A stretch of 64,000 nucleotides of DNA from Coniella vitis (Eukaryota > Ascomycota > Sordariomycetes > Diaporthales > Schizoparmaceae), in NCBI GenBank assembly GCA_011317545.1, contig WUJK01000005.1, positions 496,001 to 560,000 of the forward strand, given 5' to 3'. Below the pieces are notes generated by a model. The model did no database searches, was not told the origin of the DNA, and saw nothing but the letters and a program-made list of their open reading frames with translations. The translations under genes were made by a program, and so were the position numbers. Below are positions 22,701 to 35,186 of the stretch, piece after piece; positions within the stretch are counted from its first letter, which is position 1, and each line of letters opens with the position of its first letter.

Positions 22701-24851
22701 ATGTTTTCGTCTTCTGGGAGCGGCAAGAAGCCGCCTCCGCAGGTTAGTAGGCGGCCCTTTCCCCAGTCGCAGTCCCGTGATGGTCCCGGTGACGCAGCTC
22801 GTAGGTTGACTGACACACTTGGGCGCCCGGCAGGAGATGGTTCAAGTCGGTTCGTCTTTTACTGTGTCCCTATAGTGGCTGGGCTCTTCTGGCTGACTGC
22901 TCTCGCATGTGGCCTTCTACAGACAGACACGAGTATGTTGCCTGCTCCAGATACAGTTCGGCCTCCGTGACGCTGACCCTCCCTTTAGTTCGGCCTCGCC
23001 CTTCTGGCGCGGTGCTACCACCCCCGTGAACGGTCCCAGGAAAGCCGGTCGCGAGTCCAGCCTGGTAGTGGGCGCCGCATATTCACACGCTGACATGCTG
23101 AAACTCGACTCACTGTGAGGTTTCACTGCTTCTCCTGCGCGGGGTTGTGAGCGACGCTGACTGTATCCCTCTCTTCTCCAGAAGCGTATCCTCGCCAAGC
23201 GCATCCTCGAACCGACCGACCACGCCCTCCTCCTCTTCCCACACAGGAGTCTCCCCTCAAAAGCAAAACCACAGCCGCGGCACATCCTCGCCTCCATTCA
23301 AGAGTTACATGAGCTTCTTGTCAAATACCAATGAGGACTGGAACGTCGACGATGCCGAAATCTACGACTATGATGACGACGATGGCGATGACTTTGGCTT
23401 GCCCAGTTTATCCAACATGAAGAGGAGGACAAAACGCATGCAAGATGCTCATGCCAAGGCGAGCGCAAGTGCCACGCCCCAGTTTCCCGACATTGATGCA
23501 TTCGAGAGCGGCGATTTTAGCGCGCGGCGACGGTCAGGCAGTGCGGACATTGCCATTGAGCGGCCTGCTCCATCCTATCCAATGCCGAGAAAGAGCGAGG
23601 GCAAGATCCTGCGGCCACAGTACAAGGAGATTCTAAAAGACCCAGCAAATGCTCTACACCTCATCAGCCACCCATCCATACCCGAAAATGCACCATCAAA
23701 GGAGGTCAATGCAATCAACTCCAGAATTACAAGGATCAACAAGTTCAAAAGGATACTCCAGGCTTCCACGGTCGGTTTGCCGGACTTGCGGGCGGCAGCG
23801 TGGTCTGGCATCCCAGAAGAGGTCAGAGCCATGACTTGGCAACTCTTGCTTTCCTACCTGCCCACCAGCAGCGAGCGGAGGGTGGCGACTTTGGAGCGGA
23901 AGCGCAAAGAGTACCTAGACGGCGTCAAACAGGCCTTTGACAAGGGCACAGGAAGCACCGGAAGCAGTGCGCCGATATCAGCCAAGGGAGGTGGTAATCG
24001 AGGGCTAGACGAGGCTGTCTGGCATCAGATCAGTATTGACGTACCACGGACGAATCCACACATTGAACTGTACGGTTATGAGGCAACACAGCGCTCTCTG
24101 GAACGCATCTTGTACGTTTGGGCGGTGCGGCACCCCGCGAGCGGGTATGTGCAGGGCATCAACGACCTGGTCACGCCGTTCTGGCAGACTTTCCTCGGGG
24201 TGTACATTACGGATCCTGATATTGAGTCGGGTATGGATCCAGGACAGCTTCCCAAGGCTGTGCTAGACGCCGTGGAGGCTGACTCATTTTGGTGCCTGAC
24301 CAAGTTGTTGGACGGAATCCAGGATCACTACATCGTGGCGCAACCAGGAATCCAGCGCCAAGTGCGGGCTCTACAAGATCTAACAGCCAGGATAGATGCA
24401 TCGCTCGCCAAGCATCTCGAGAAGGAGCACGTTGAGTTTATACAGTTCAGTTTCAGGTGGATGAACTGTCTTTTGATGCGAGAGATCAGCGTCAAGAACA
24501 CTATAAGAATGTGGGATACGTACATGGTAAGTTGTCTTGCATTTTCCCGGTCCCTTTCCCGGTTTATGCTGACATGTGATTCAGGCTGAGGAGAATGGAT
24601 TCTCAGAGTTTCATCTCTACGTGTGTGCTGCATTCCTGGTCAAATGGTCTGATAAACTCATGAAGATGGACTTTCAAGAGATCATGATGTTTCTCCAATC
24701 ACTCCCTACGCGCGAATGGACAGAAAAGGATATTGAGTTATTGCTCAGCGAGGCATATATATGGCAGAGTCTTTTCAAAGGCTCTGCAGCACACTTGCGA
24801 GGCGGCCCCTCCTCAAATAACAGGAGTCTTTCGCAAGGTTTGCAGTTATAA
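22701..24851 (+). CDS. GYP1: Gyp1-type TBC domain Rab GTPase-activating protein
   Basis: A consistent model is 22701-22742, 22951-23114, 23182-24526 and 24585-24851, about 605 aa. The last two introns are secure; the first acceptor is uncertain (22950 or 22956). The N-terminal ~200 residues are Ser/Pro-rich and disordered with an acidic patch. The TBC domain begins with WSGIPEEVRAMTWQLLLSYL and contains the two catalytic fingers: Arg in ISIDVPRTNP (IxxDxxR) and Gln in GYVQGINDL (YxQ). It ends with the typical WDTYM-AEENGFSEFHLYVCA segment split by the last intron. Gyp1 in yeast stimulates GTP hydrolysis by Ypt1 at the Golgi; the same substrate class is inferred. The C-terminal Gly/Ser tail after the TBC domain is short. 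Confidence 0.87.
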
Positions 24852-26069
24852 GGCAAGACGAGATTGGGAGAAAGGGAAAAAGAAGCAGCACCAAAAAATC
24901 TGGCTTCACTGCTGCTGTTATTGCTGCTGCAGGCGTTTCAAAGAACCGAATCAGTGCGTGGTTTTATGTATAAAAGAAAAAAGAGCCAGCAACCAGAATA
25001 TTATAACAAGGGACCTCATAGAGCGAACCAGTCAATCAGTCATATACGGTTTGCCACATGGGTGATGCCTCTATACGTATTTACATAATAAACTAATATG
25101 ATAAACTTGCCTGTTTCAGTAGGCAAAACAACACTCTTTGGAACGAGGAATCTCGAGGTGATTTAAGAATGTCTGTTGCGAGATTTTAGAGGCACGGGTC
25201 TTGGTGATTACGAATTTTCTTTCTTGACCAAACCAGCAGCCACGAGGCTGGTTTTGCTGATAATGCATGGTTAGTGTTTGCTGTGAATCTCTTGAGGTTC
25301 TGGCATGGCTTTTCGGTGGTGCGCCTTTGTGAACACTGAGATTCCCCGACGCCAGCAGTCTCATGAAGTGTTACCTGGTTCTCACTTCATTCAGGCAGCG
25401 TTGCTGAAGCGTATATTTTCATCAGTGAATAGCTCGTTGACAAGGTCCCCAAACGTGACAGAGTAGATCACCAACCGCTTTGAAATGGACTGCCGTGCTT
25501 CGAAGTAACTAATATTCCGTGTTGTACGTTTGACGGGCTGTCCGAGTCTTCACTATCAGGCTCTGTGATACAACTGTTGAATAACAGTAGTTCAACGGTC
25601 ATCCAGACGGACCTGCAGGTGGCAGAAGATTTGAAGCAAGACCTTCCATATGATCAGGGAAAGATGCAAGCATACTCTCTTAATAAGGAATGTAGTAGTT
25701 CAGGAGTCTCAAGGGAAGTGTTGATGCACAGAGTATGAATATCAGCACTCATACAAAGTCCTGATATACGAGCTGCGATTTCTCAGACCCCCCCCCCCAA
25801 AAAAAAAAGAAAACGAACACTATCAATCGACTTTCTCAAAGGTATAAATATCCAATGCTTCCATATTGCCAAATCCGAGCTAGGTTTTTTTTTTTGAAAC
25901 TAGCCATCAACACGACTTTACCAACACACAAGAGATATTTAACCTGAACCCTTTCATAAACAGAAAAAAGTCACCGACAATTTCCCAAACAACACTCAGA
26001 GGGAAAGGAAGGCCTAGAGTTCCCCACCCCATCGAGCGAGAAAAATACAAAAACTACCAGCAAAAAACC
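24852..26069. other. Intergenic, GYP1 3' region and upstream of small gene
   Basis: No coding region is supported. It contains the GYP1 3' UTR, a C-run followed by an A-run near 25790-25808, and the leader of the small gene at 26070. Its A/T content is higher than in the coding regions. Confidence 0.6.
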
Positions 26070-26475
26070 ATGCAGGATCCACGGTTCACCGGTGGCAAGC
26101 CTCTCCATGTGATTTGGCAAGAGCAGCAGCCACGAGGACGAAACATTGCCATGCAGGATCTGAGCGGACGGGCCTCCGGTAGCGGTACTAGTGGTGGTAG
26201 TGCTGCCACTTCCGGGGGCGGCCAGAGCGGGAATACTGGTGAGTTTTTGTTTTCTTTTTTTCTTTTTTTTTTTTTCTCCTTTGCCTGTGAAAGAACCATC
26301 CGGTGGTGTCGTCGTGTTGCTGTGATAGCAATGGGGGGGGGGGGTTGTTTTGGGGAAGAATGGTGAAGGATATCTGTATGGCTGATACCGTTTTGATACA
26401 GGCGGAGGTTCGAGTGCTGGCCAGACTGCGCAAGGTACCAGCCAGGCGGGGAGCAGCACTTCTGGTAAGAAGTAA
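26070..26475 (+). CDS. Small Gly/Ser-rich protein, one intron
   Basis: Exons 26070-26238 and 26402-26475 join across a GTGAGT...ATACAG intron of 163 nt to give 80 aa. The ATG follows an A-rich leader (AAAAAACCATG). The first 35 residues (MQDPRFTGGKPLHVIWQEQQ then PRGRNIAMQDLSG) look folded or motif-like. The rest is almost entirely Gly, Ser, Thr, Gln and Ala and ends in SGKK. The reading frame and composition continue across the intron, with the same GGS-type repeats on both sides, which argues for a real gene. No signal peptide or membrane segment is seen. I do not recognise a family. The longer minus-strand open frame over the same bases is taken to be its shadow. Confidence 0.6.
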
Positions 26476-27851
26476 GCATTACGATGCTGATGCTTTCTGG
26501 AGTGGGCAAGTTGTAGCATGTCAAAGAATGAATTGAGCGCGTTGGGCTTCTGAATGTTCAGAGTGACAGCACGTACCCAATGGACTGTGAATATTCAGAA
26601 ACGTTAAGCATTTGGTGGTAGTTATTCCTGATTCAGAGTATCAGTATGCTTTCTCCTACTTATGCAATAATTAGCCTAACTGTTATGTCTTGTATTCATT
26701 TTCCTCATTCCGGTACATATACTGACTTGTTTTTCACTGTATGTGATCCGCCCGTTTCATCAGATACAACATATTGATAATCTTGGGCTTCTCTTGGACT
26801 TATTCTCTCACGGTTGTCCTATCATACACAAACTGGACAACTTTATTAGGAAAGATAAAGAACAGTGACACCAGGCAGTGCATTGAACAGTCCGATACCA
26901 CTCACTGACGCTATAACCATTGTGTTAAGCATTCTCCCTCGCGACATTTGCGACATACAATCGCTTCTCATCGTTCGAGAGTGTTAGTTACACCGCCTTC
27001 AATATCAAAACCTCAAGATTCTGCGACAGGGAAGCTTAACGTAGATGGAATCTGGTGCAAAAGCCAGAGTCGAAGCTGAGCCAGCTCGACAAAATGCTGG
27101 CTACAAAATCACCATATATATCCAGGCCTGCACAAATTGAAACACCTCCATGGCCACTTTCCGAGTTTCATCAGTAGATAATAGAGGATCACCTCGCTCT
27201 CCAGACTCAAACAAAAACCAACTTATATCCTCTCCCCGATAACGCAGATACACACCTCTTTTTGACAATGCGTCCCCGGGTCCCTTCAAACAAAGCCTTT
27301 CAAAATTTAGATATATAGGAGAGTGTATGGTCTCTCTCTCCCGCTCTCTCTGCGTGTTTCTTCCTTTCTGTGTCCTTCACTTCAATATATATATTTCATT
27401 ACCTCGTGATACTATCAAGTAGGCCATGCTCCCGCCCATACGCCTTTTTCATCTGCCATTTTGTGTTGAAATGCTGTAGCTTCCCGCCCATAGTGGACAT
27501 CAGTAACCGTGAACCATGAACCAGAGCATCTTGATTGTACAGTTACACACCTGATCATGAACGTAAACAAGAAACGAGAAAAAAAAAAAAGATGCTCATA
27601 GCCAACCATTCAAGGTTGACCGTTTGTGTTTTGCCGCCAAGCATGCCAAAATTAATGTTCTCGATTTTACCTTTCCCACCAGCCAGCCCTATTCATGCCT
27701 CCGCCTTGCCCTTTCAACCTTTTCCCAATAATTGCATTTCTTTTTGGCTCTCTGGCCGAAATAAAGCACGGATGATGCCAGTGTCTTATTTCTCACTCCA
27801 TTCCGTAAGACATAGGCACACACATACGTACGCAAATCAAACGTCCACCAC
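26476..27851. other. Intergenic, convergent 3' region
   Basis: About 1.4 kb lies between the small gene and the tail of the NASP-like gene. It is A/T-rich with no open frame of interest (a 62-codon minus-strand frame at 27101-27289 has no features). It is probably 3' UTR and spacer. Confidence 0.6.
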
Positions 27852-29766
27852 TTACGACGTAGCCTCCTCTACCTTGGCCTTCTTGCTCACATCTTCCTCT
27901 ATCGGCAGCGCCTCCTCAGCCTTGCGCTTGTTACCGCCGTCCTCGACCGCCGCGGCCGCAACGGAGGAACCACCGCTGGGCGCAGAAGCCGTCTTACCCT
28001 TCTTGCGCACCAGGCCAGTCAAATCGGTCGCGGCCTTTTTGGCCTCCTCGATGCGGGCTTCCGTCTGGTCGGCAGACTCGCCTGCAGCGGCGCCGAGGAT
28101 CCCACCTGCGGGAGCAAGACCACCCAATGCGGACTGCATGTCCACGAGGGGGCCCCGAAGATCGACAAGCTTGGTTGGGAGCGAAAAGTTAGCCTGGGTG
28201 GCTCCTCTCAGGAAACGACACCAAGATCCCATGTTTTTGTGCCAAGACTTACCCGCTGCTCCAAATCAGCAATGACCTCCTTAACATCAGTAATCTGGCT
28301 CCGCGTAATCTCATTGTCCTCGGGCGAATGCAGCGTGGCCAGCTCCACCTCCTTGTTCTGCAGGTGCGCCTTGGTGCTGTTGATGGCGGCCTCGAGTTCC
28401 GCGGCAGCCTCGTCGCGCATCTCTTGGTTGATCTCCTTGGCACCGTCGGAGCCATCCTCGTTGCGCTGTGTAGTGATGGAGCCAAACTCGAGTGCCAGAG
28501 ACAGCTTGAAGTGGGCTTCGGCGTTGCGCTCATTGTCATCGGGCACGAGATCTTGCGTGAGGCGGAGAGCCTCGCGCATATCGGCAATCGCCCTCGGAAA
28601 GCTTTTTGGCAAATCAAGAAATTAGTACGCTGGTTCTTTTTTTTCTTTCTTTTTCTTTTGCGCAGTATGTGTGAAGAAGGTGATTAGGAGAGTGGTATGC
28701 TCTCGTTTGCGCCACAAACATACCGCTCATTTTCCAGGGAAATTTCCGCCAGACGGTCGTAAATCTCCGTCAATCTCTCCTTGATGTGTCGAATGCCGGC
28801 ATCGCTGTTCTCTTCGGCGCCATTCTCTACCTCTTTGCCTTTGCTCTCTTCACTGCTGCTGTTTCGCGCAGCTAGCTTTGCGTCGAGCTGCTTGGTGAAA
28901 AAGACGCGCGCGAGATCGAGGATTTCAAACGCACTGCCAAGGTCATCGAGCTCCTCTTCCTCCTCTTCGCCCTCGCCACCCTCCTCATCGTCCTCCTCTT
29001 CGCCTTCTTCCTCAGAGTCATCCCAGTTCTCGTCGCCAGTGAACTGGAACAGCGGCTTCTTGCCCTCGAGCTCCTTGTTAGCCGCGGCCTTGGCAGCATC
29101 AGCTCCTTCACCGGCAATTTTGGACGCGCCCTCCACTACTGCGGCAGCAGCCTCCGCTGTTGTCTTGTCTTCCTCTTGACCTCCAGCAGCACTGCCACTG
29201 CCTTCAGCCTTGACCGAGGCAGCAGCACCTTTCTTACCCGCCTTCTTGCCACCGGCTCGCCGTGTATTCTTGCCCTGCTGTTGCTGCTGCTCCTCCGTCG
29301 TCGTCGGGGCCTTGCCGCCCAAGACATCGCTCTTTTCCTGTCCCACCTTGAACAAGCTGCGCCCGTACAAGAACAGAATCTCGGCATTCTCAATTGCCAT
29401 CTCGCCGTTCATCTCGGCCTGCATCTCGGCGGCCTGCGCGTACACCTCTGCAGCCTCTTCAAAGCGCTTTTGCGCCCAGTGACCCGACGCGCGCGCGACG
29501 AGGTCCGCGAGCGAGACCTTGAGGGAGAGGGAGCGCTGCTCGGCTGTGAGGGGCATGTCGCTGATGCCGGAGAGCGGCGTGGCGGGTCCTGTGCCTGGTG
29601 GGTTGGGGGTCAGAGTGCCTCCCGCGGCGGCGGCAGCGGAGCTATCTAGGACTTCTTGGAGGATCTCATTGGGGAGAGCGCTGGGGGCAGAGGGGGCGGC
29701 GATGGAGGAGGAGGTGGCTGGGTCGGCGATGGTTGGGATGGTATTGGAGGGGGCGTCGTCGGCCAT
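27852..29766 (-). CDS. sim3: NASP/Sim3/Hif1-type histone chaperone (SHNi-TPR)
   Basis: Three exons, 29766-28724, 28601-28253 and 28169-27852, give 569 aa in phase. Branch points TACTAAT and GCTAAC precede the two acceptors. TPR helices start near residue 80 (LADLVARASGHWAQKRFEEA), followed by the helix with ENAEILFLYGRSLFKVG. This TPR is interrupted by a long low-complexity, Lys/Ala-rich region and a very acidic run of about 35 Asp/Glu, the hallmark of NASP proteins. The SHNi-TPR half resumes with LGSAFEILDLARVFF, then RFPRAIADMREALRL and a coiled coil. The C-terminus has a bipartite basic signal (NKRKAEE...SKKAK), so it is nuclear. Relatives bind H3-H4 or CENP-A and, in yeast, work with Hat1. 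The symbol is by homology only. Confidence 0.92.
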
Positions 29767-31130
29767 GTTGGCGGTTATGTTGATTCTTTTTGGTTTGGTT
29801 TGTTTGTCGCAAAGAAAGAGATTGGTGATGATGATGTATCTCTCGGGGTGTGTTTGGGAGAAGCAGAATGGTGGTAATGTTACTGCTCACGCAATAATTT
29901 GCCAAGTCGCGATGGCGATGGGCGAGGAAAAAGAAAGTTGGATCTTCCCAAATCAGTCGACGCGTCGGGTTCTCACGCGATCTCAATCAATTGGTCTGCA
30001 GTGTGTCGGCACGACAAGGCCTCGTTTGCCAATACGGCGTGCGTGCGTGCAGAAAAGAAGCGGTACGAGGTTGAACAATTGAGAAAACGGAAGCTTTGCA
30101 CGGAAAAGAATACAACAAGATGGAGGTTAATTAGGGTCGAAGCTTGCTTTGCTCTTTCTCTTGGCCTCTGACGTTTTGGCAAGTCAAGAGACCTGAAATC
30201 CAAACCCTTGCAAACGGAAATTGAAAGAGCTCGTGCTAGCTATAGCTGCAGCTGCAGCTGTACATAGTACCTAGTGCGTAGCGCACTATAACCCCAAGGT
30301 GGCGCGCCTGTCAGCTCACTGCAGGGTTGGTTTTAGAGGGGCTTGCGCGTATAGTGGCAGCAGTGGCAGGGTCGTTGCCGCTGTGGCTGGGCCACTTTGC
30401 ATGCTATGTACCATGTACCATGTACCATGTACTATGTACTATGTAGAACGCACAAGGTCCTGTGTTAGTGGGCAGGTGGGGTTGCATTGGTGATCGAGGC
30501 TCTATTTACTATGCTGTACTATGTAGCCCCTCTGCGCCCTTGCATGCTGTGGGCCCACCGCAGCATTACCACTTAGTAGACTACCATGTACAGTATTTAC
30601 AGATACGCACCAAGCTATCTCATGAACGTCACTATTCTCACCACCACCACGATGAAGAGAAAACTTCCAGTTATGGGAAAAAGCAAAGTGTACAGATAGA
30701 ACCATCATGTACCCCCCTTTTTCCCCTTCTTTTCCCTTCTTCTTTTTCTTTTCTTTTCTTTCTTCTTCTTTGCCCCCGCAAATTTTTCCCGTCAAATGGC
30801 GCCAACACTGCTCATGGCCGTAGAGAGCAATGGAGTGCACACAACAAAAGAGCTGCATGGGCACCAGTTTTCATAGATGTGGGGCATCAAAAGAAGGCGC
30901 CCGTAAAGGACGAAGCCACTCGACATTCTTGGTCAATCGTTCTCTCTTTCCTTCAACAATAGTAACGAGGCTCATTGGTTTTTGGTCTCTGTCCCCAAAG
31001 GAATATACATCCATGAGTCTCATCAGTCCTCGATATACATACATACATACAGTACAGAAAGCGAGCGTTGCGCTTTACTCTCAAATAGAGTACACATTTT
31101 CTCCGTCTCCTTCTCATTCACACCGCATCT
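29767..31130. promoter_or_regulatory. Intergenic, NASP promoter and 3' side of the LRR gene
   Basis: About 1.4 kb with no supported gene. It holds the upstream region of the NASP-like gene, a heptamer repeat at 30413-30446 with several GTAC palindromes, and a CT-rich tract near 30716-30772. Confidence 0.6.
30413..30446. repeat. Tandem ATGTACC/ATGTACT heptamer
   Basis: About five head-to-tail 7-nt units (three ATGTACC then ATGTACT). The unit is related to the TACTATGTAC palindrome found scattered in the window, so this may be a small amplification of that word. Confidence 0.85.
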
Positions 31131-34100
31131 TCACTGCCTCGCAGCGCCACCCCCCACCACCACCACCTCCTCCTCATCGTCCACGACCGCGTTCTCCTCC
31201 TCACTCTCGCTACTCGTCCTCGAAGAGCCCGACCCGTTGTCCTTCCCCGCCTGTTCCTTGGCCATCCTCAAATTTGCTTTGGTTTTCTCCTGACTCTCCA
31301 CAAACTTCGCCCAGTACTCTGGATCCGCCTCCTTGAACCCATCAATAATTCTTTGCCGGTGCTCCTTGAACACCCTTGCCGCACCCTTCTCCTCCCGTAG
31401 CTGGAGTAATTCCTCGTCTCCCAATTCATCCAGCATCTCGTTGAAGATGCGCCCCAGGTGCGGCTGCCGTTCCATTTCCTCGAGTGTGTAGTCCGTCGAC
31501 GTCGATGACGACGAAGACGACGTCAACAGCTGGTACTGCTCGGGAGTAAGTGTCCAAGCAGAGCGGAACTTGTGGCCCGTGCGGAGCGCATGCCCTTCTT
31601 CGCGGTTTTGTGCGAGACTCGAGAGGGAAATGTTGGAAGACTGTCGTGAGAGAGAGCCCAAGCCCGAACCTGAGCCCGTATGGTGATGGTGATAAGGATT
31701 GTGCGCCCCAATGATGGCTTCGAGCTCATCTTCGCCGTCGGACGCGCCTGCAGAGGGCTCGCGCTCGCCTTCGACCGAAGACAAGGACAGGCGTGTTGGC
31801 GTCTTTTCGAGTAGGTGAGTGTCGGGAAGGGAGACGGAGATGGCGCTGTCAGCAGTTTCCCTTGTTTCGGGGTATTCATCCTCGAATCGCTGGATGATAC
31901 CATCAAGAGTGCGTTGCAGAAAAAGAAGGCGATCTGTCGTGTGGTTAGTACAAAGAAACATGATATGGGAGTAAAGCAAGACAAAAATAGGCAAAAAGAA
32001 GAGCCTTACAGTATGCATGCCGCTCCTCAGTGCTCTTGTCCGATAGCACCTTGGCCCGCACAAGCGCAGGGTCAAGTCGGTGACGGATCTTGCGAGCACT
32101 GAGCAGCAAGTGAACCGAGACGTCCTTTGCCTTGCTCACAGGAATATGTGACCGTGGCACTGCGACGCCATTCTCATTATTCTCCCACTCGCGGACAAAC
32201 TCGCCAGAAGGCCGCCGCGATTCATCGCCGCGATTGTTGAGACAGCAGGCCAGCGCCTTGGCCACGCCTGTGCCTCCGACAATGTAGTCATCATCCGGGG
32301 CAACGTCCTCATCCTCAGGACCGTCCGGTAACGTAACGTCATGGCCAACGAGGTGCTGCAGGACGTCAGGGTACTCGGGCTCCTTGCCGACTGCGGCGGC
32401 TGGCAGTCCCTCGCCGATAGATGGACCGCCGTTGGCAAGTGGGACGCGCGCCATATTGTGAAGGCAGTAGGCGACAATTTGCTTGGCCAGGGCCTTGACA
32501 ATCTCACCGGAGCCGTCTGTAGGTACGTCGATGTCCACGCAGACCAGATGCGGCGACAGTCTAGTCGCAGCCAGTAGAGACGCATATAGTGCAGACGCCT
32601 CTTCTTGGCTTTCTTCTGTATCTGCGTCTGCAAGCTTGGTGAGGTCCGGGTTTTGTAAGAAGCTCAAGTGAGCCATGTTCTCCATTTCGGGAATAACCTC
32701 GGCCAGCGCAATCACCTGCTCCGCCTTGAGAGCACAGTCACTCAGATGTAGCCGTTTAAGCGTCTTCATCTTGGGCAGATACCTGCGCAGCACTCCCACT
32801 GCAGTGGGATCCGAGTTGAATAGATCCTGATTATGCGAGAGGTCGAGAAAGCGAAAGTTGGACAGTTTGCAAAGATGCGGTAACAGCCCAGACAGCGAGG
32901 CCGGCTTCAGATTGCACTCTGCCAAGCTCAACGCCCACAGGGTGTTGTTGTCCTCGATTACGCCGCCGAGACTTTCGCAGTGGTCACGCAGATCGTTGCC
33001 GCCCAGGTCAAGACCCTCACACTTGCCACTTGCGATATAACGCTTAATGTGCTCCAAACCCTCGGGGCTGAGACCAATATGCGCCAACCCAAGCCTACGT
33101 ACGCCGCATTGCAACACACCGTCAATGATGCACCCCAGCTGGCTGGGTGAGAGACCAGTGTTGCTTAGGTTGAGCAGGTCCAACGTGTTGGCCCCAAGTC
33201 TTTCCCCGATTGCTCTGGCAAACAATGCACAAATGTTCAGCTCTTGCGGCTTCTTTTCGTGGCTGAGGTGGAAACTGTGGCCATGACCATGACCATGGCC
33301 GCTTGCAGTTGACGACGCCTCCTGCTTTGGCGGTTTGGGAAAGGCTATCTCGGCCAGATCGAGGCTCACGAGGGATCTGCACATGTAGACAAACAGGCAC
33401 ACGTGCTTCCAACCTTCAGGCCCAATCTTGTTGTTCTTGAGCACGAGCCGCTCGACAGCGCCGCCTTGCTGGACCAGGCCATCGGATGTGCTCAATGGTC
33501 GTTTTCTTAGCGCTCCGTCCTTTTTGGCAGCCAACAAGCCGGCGAGCACGACCCGGAGGCCCTCGTCTGTAAGGCCACAGTTTTCCAGAATGACTTCTTT
33601 GACGGGCAATACGGCGAGGAAGTCGCCGAGTGTAACCAAGTCCGCTAGTTGCATCCAGTAGCCTGTGAGATCGAGCTTTTCAACAGCACCAGTAGCCGTC
33701 GTGTTGGTAGGACTGAGAAGCTGTTCGGTGATCTTCTTTAATATGGGTGTCTCGCGCAGCTGACAACACCTCCTGTATATCCGCACAGGATTCGTCGTCG
33801 GCGTCGCTTGGATTCGTGGAGGAGCAGGTGTCGAAGGGTTGGATGTGTCAGTGTCGAGATAGAGCTCCAGCGGTACCTGCCCGTTTGCTTCTGCCAGCTT
33901 GCGCTTCTTTTCCTTTCTAGCCTTTCTCTCCTCCTCGCTGCGCTTCTTCTTTTCCTTCTTTTTGTTATTTACACCACCTTCGGCACATGCATCAGCGGGG
34001 GACTCTGTATCGGTTGTGCCAGTGCTGGTAGCCGTAGGTTGGGTGGTAGTTTTCTGATTCGCCTCCCCCTCCTTTTCTGGCTCTTTGGGGAGCGTCTCGC

Positions 34101-35186
34101 CTGTCGCCTTGACCATACCTTCCTGTTCCTTTTGCGCCTCTATTGTTTTGGGATGCTTAAGCGCCTCGCCCTCGCCCTTTTCCCCAATCTTGCGCTTTTC
34201 CGTCTTGTCGTTAGCAGAGGAGACCTTTGACAGGTTCTCTCCGTCCGAGTATCGCGGCATCGGCGCAATTTCAACGTCTACACAAAAGGCAACCCGACGT
34301 AGTTTGGCTTGATGAAGCTCCTCCAATGGACATCGCTCCCGATGGCTGTCAACATTCAAAATCCTCCTCTCAACCAAGCCGTGGTTGTTGGATCCCTTGA
34401 GCGCAGGGCCCAGCTGGCCCGTACCGCTTGAGGAGAGTCGCCGAAAGACATGTAACAGACCACCGCTTGAGGGGCCACCGCGCGGAGGCGCAGGTGTATA
34501 AGGACCTTCGCCCTGGTGGCGTGCGGCGTGCTGAAGGACAGCATTCTTGGCCGGCGAGATCTTGGGTACGGAGAGTTCGGCGTCTTTGGTCGGCGGATTC
34601 GTGGTGGTGGCCGCCGGAGGGCTCTGCTGCTGGGTCGGCCCGCCGTTGGAACCGGAGAATTTGGATGAGAGGTTGGAAAACCACGAGGGTCTGCGCGAAA
34701 GCGAAGGGCTGGTGCCGGGCGAGGTAGAGGTGCCCGTCTTATCTGCGCGATCTGAACTGCCTCTCGTGAAACCTGGTTTGGGAATGGGGATGGGTTTGGC
34801 TTGCGCTGGGACTTGTGCGCCGTTGGGCTTGTTGGATGCGTTTGCGGTAGCTGGCGCCCTCTCGCTCTCGTGTGAGGTTGTAGATGTGGTCGTTGTAGGG
34901 ACCGGCGAAGATCTCGGTGGTGGTGGCGCGTCCGATGTTATGGGGAAGGCTGCACGCTGGGGCGCGGGCAGTCGGTCTGTAACATAGCAAATCACGCCCA
35001 ATTAGCACCGTCTACTCTTGGCGATTGTATGCATGGATGATGTCACCAGCGACTATGACTGCGGATTTCTTGACACTGCTAAAATAGAGGGGTTGTGTTG
35101 CCTGTCTACCTACCTTTCGGAGTTCCATGGTGTGTCATCCAGCTAACGTCGACGCCATGAATCTGCTCCATAATGGGTTGGGTCAT
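31131..35186 (-). CDS. Large leucine-rich-repeat protein (Mhp1-like)
   Basis: Exons 35186-35114, 34976-32010 and 31933-31131 join in phase (introns of 137 and 76 nt) to give 1280 aa. The first exon encodes 24 residues including IHGVDVSWMTHHG. The next ~400 residues are disordered: Ser/Pro-rich, with a Lys/Arg/Glu segment (KKKEKKKRSEEERKARKEKK). About ten ribonuclease-inhibitor-type LRRs follow (LEKLDLTGYW, LVLKNNKIGPEG, LLNLSNTGLSPSQ, FRFLDLSHNQDL, KRLHLSDCALKAE). One LRR is extended by a GHGHGHGH stretch. The C-terminal ~290 residues contain a Ser-rich region and an acidic end. Aspergillus relatives are annotated as cell-wall biogenesis or microtubule-associated Mhp1 homologues; that role is not shown by the sequence. 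Confidence 0.85.

Noticed and set aside
25971..26519. 182-codon minus-strand open frame over the small gene
   Set aside because: It runs straight through a poly-A/poly-T intron tract as poly-Lys; the plus-strand spliced model explains the composition better.
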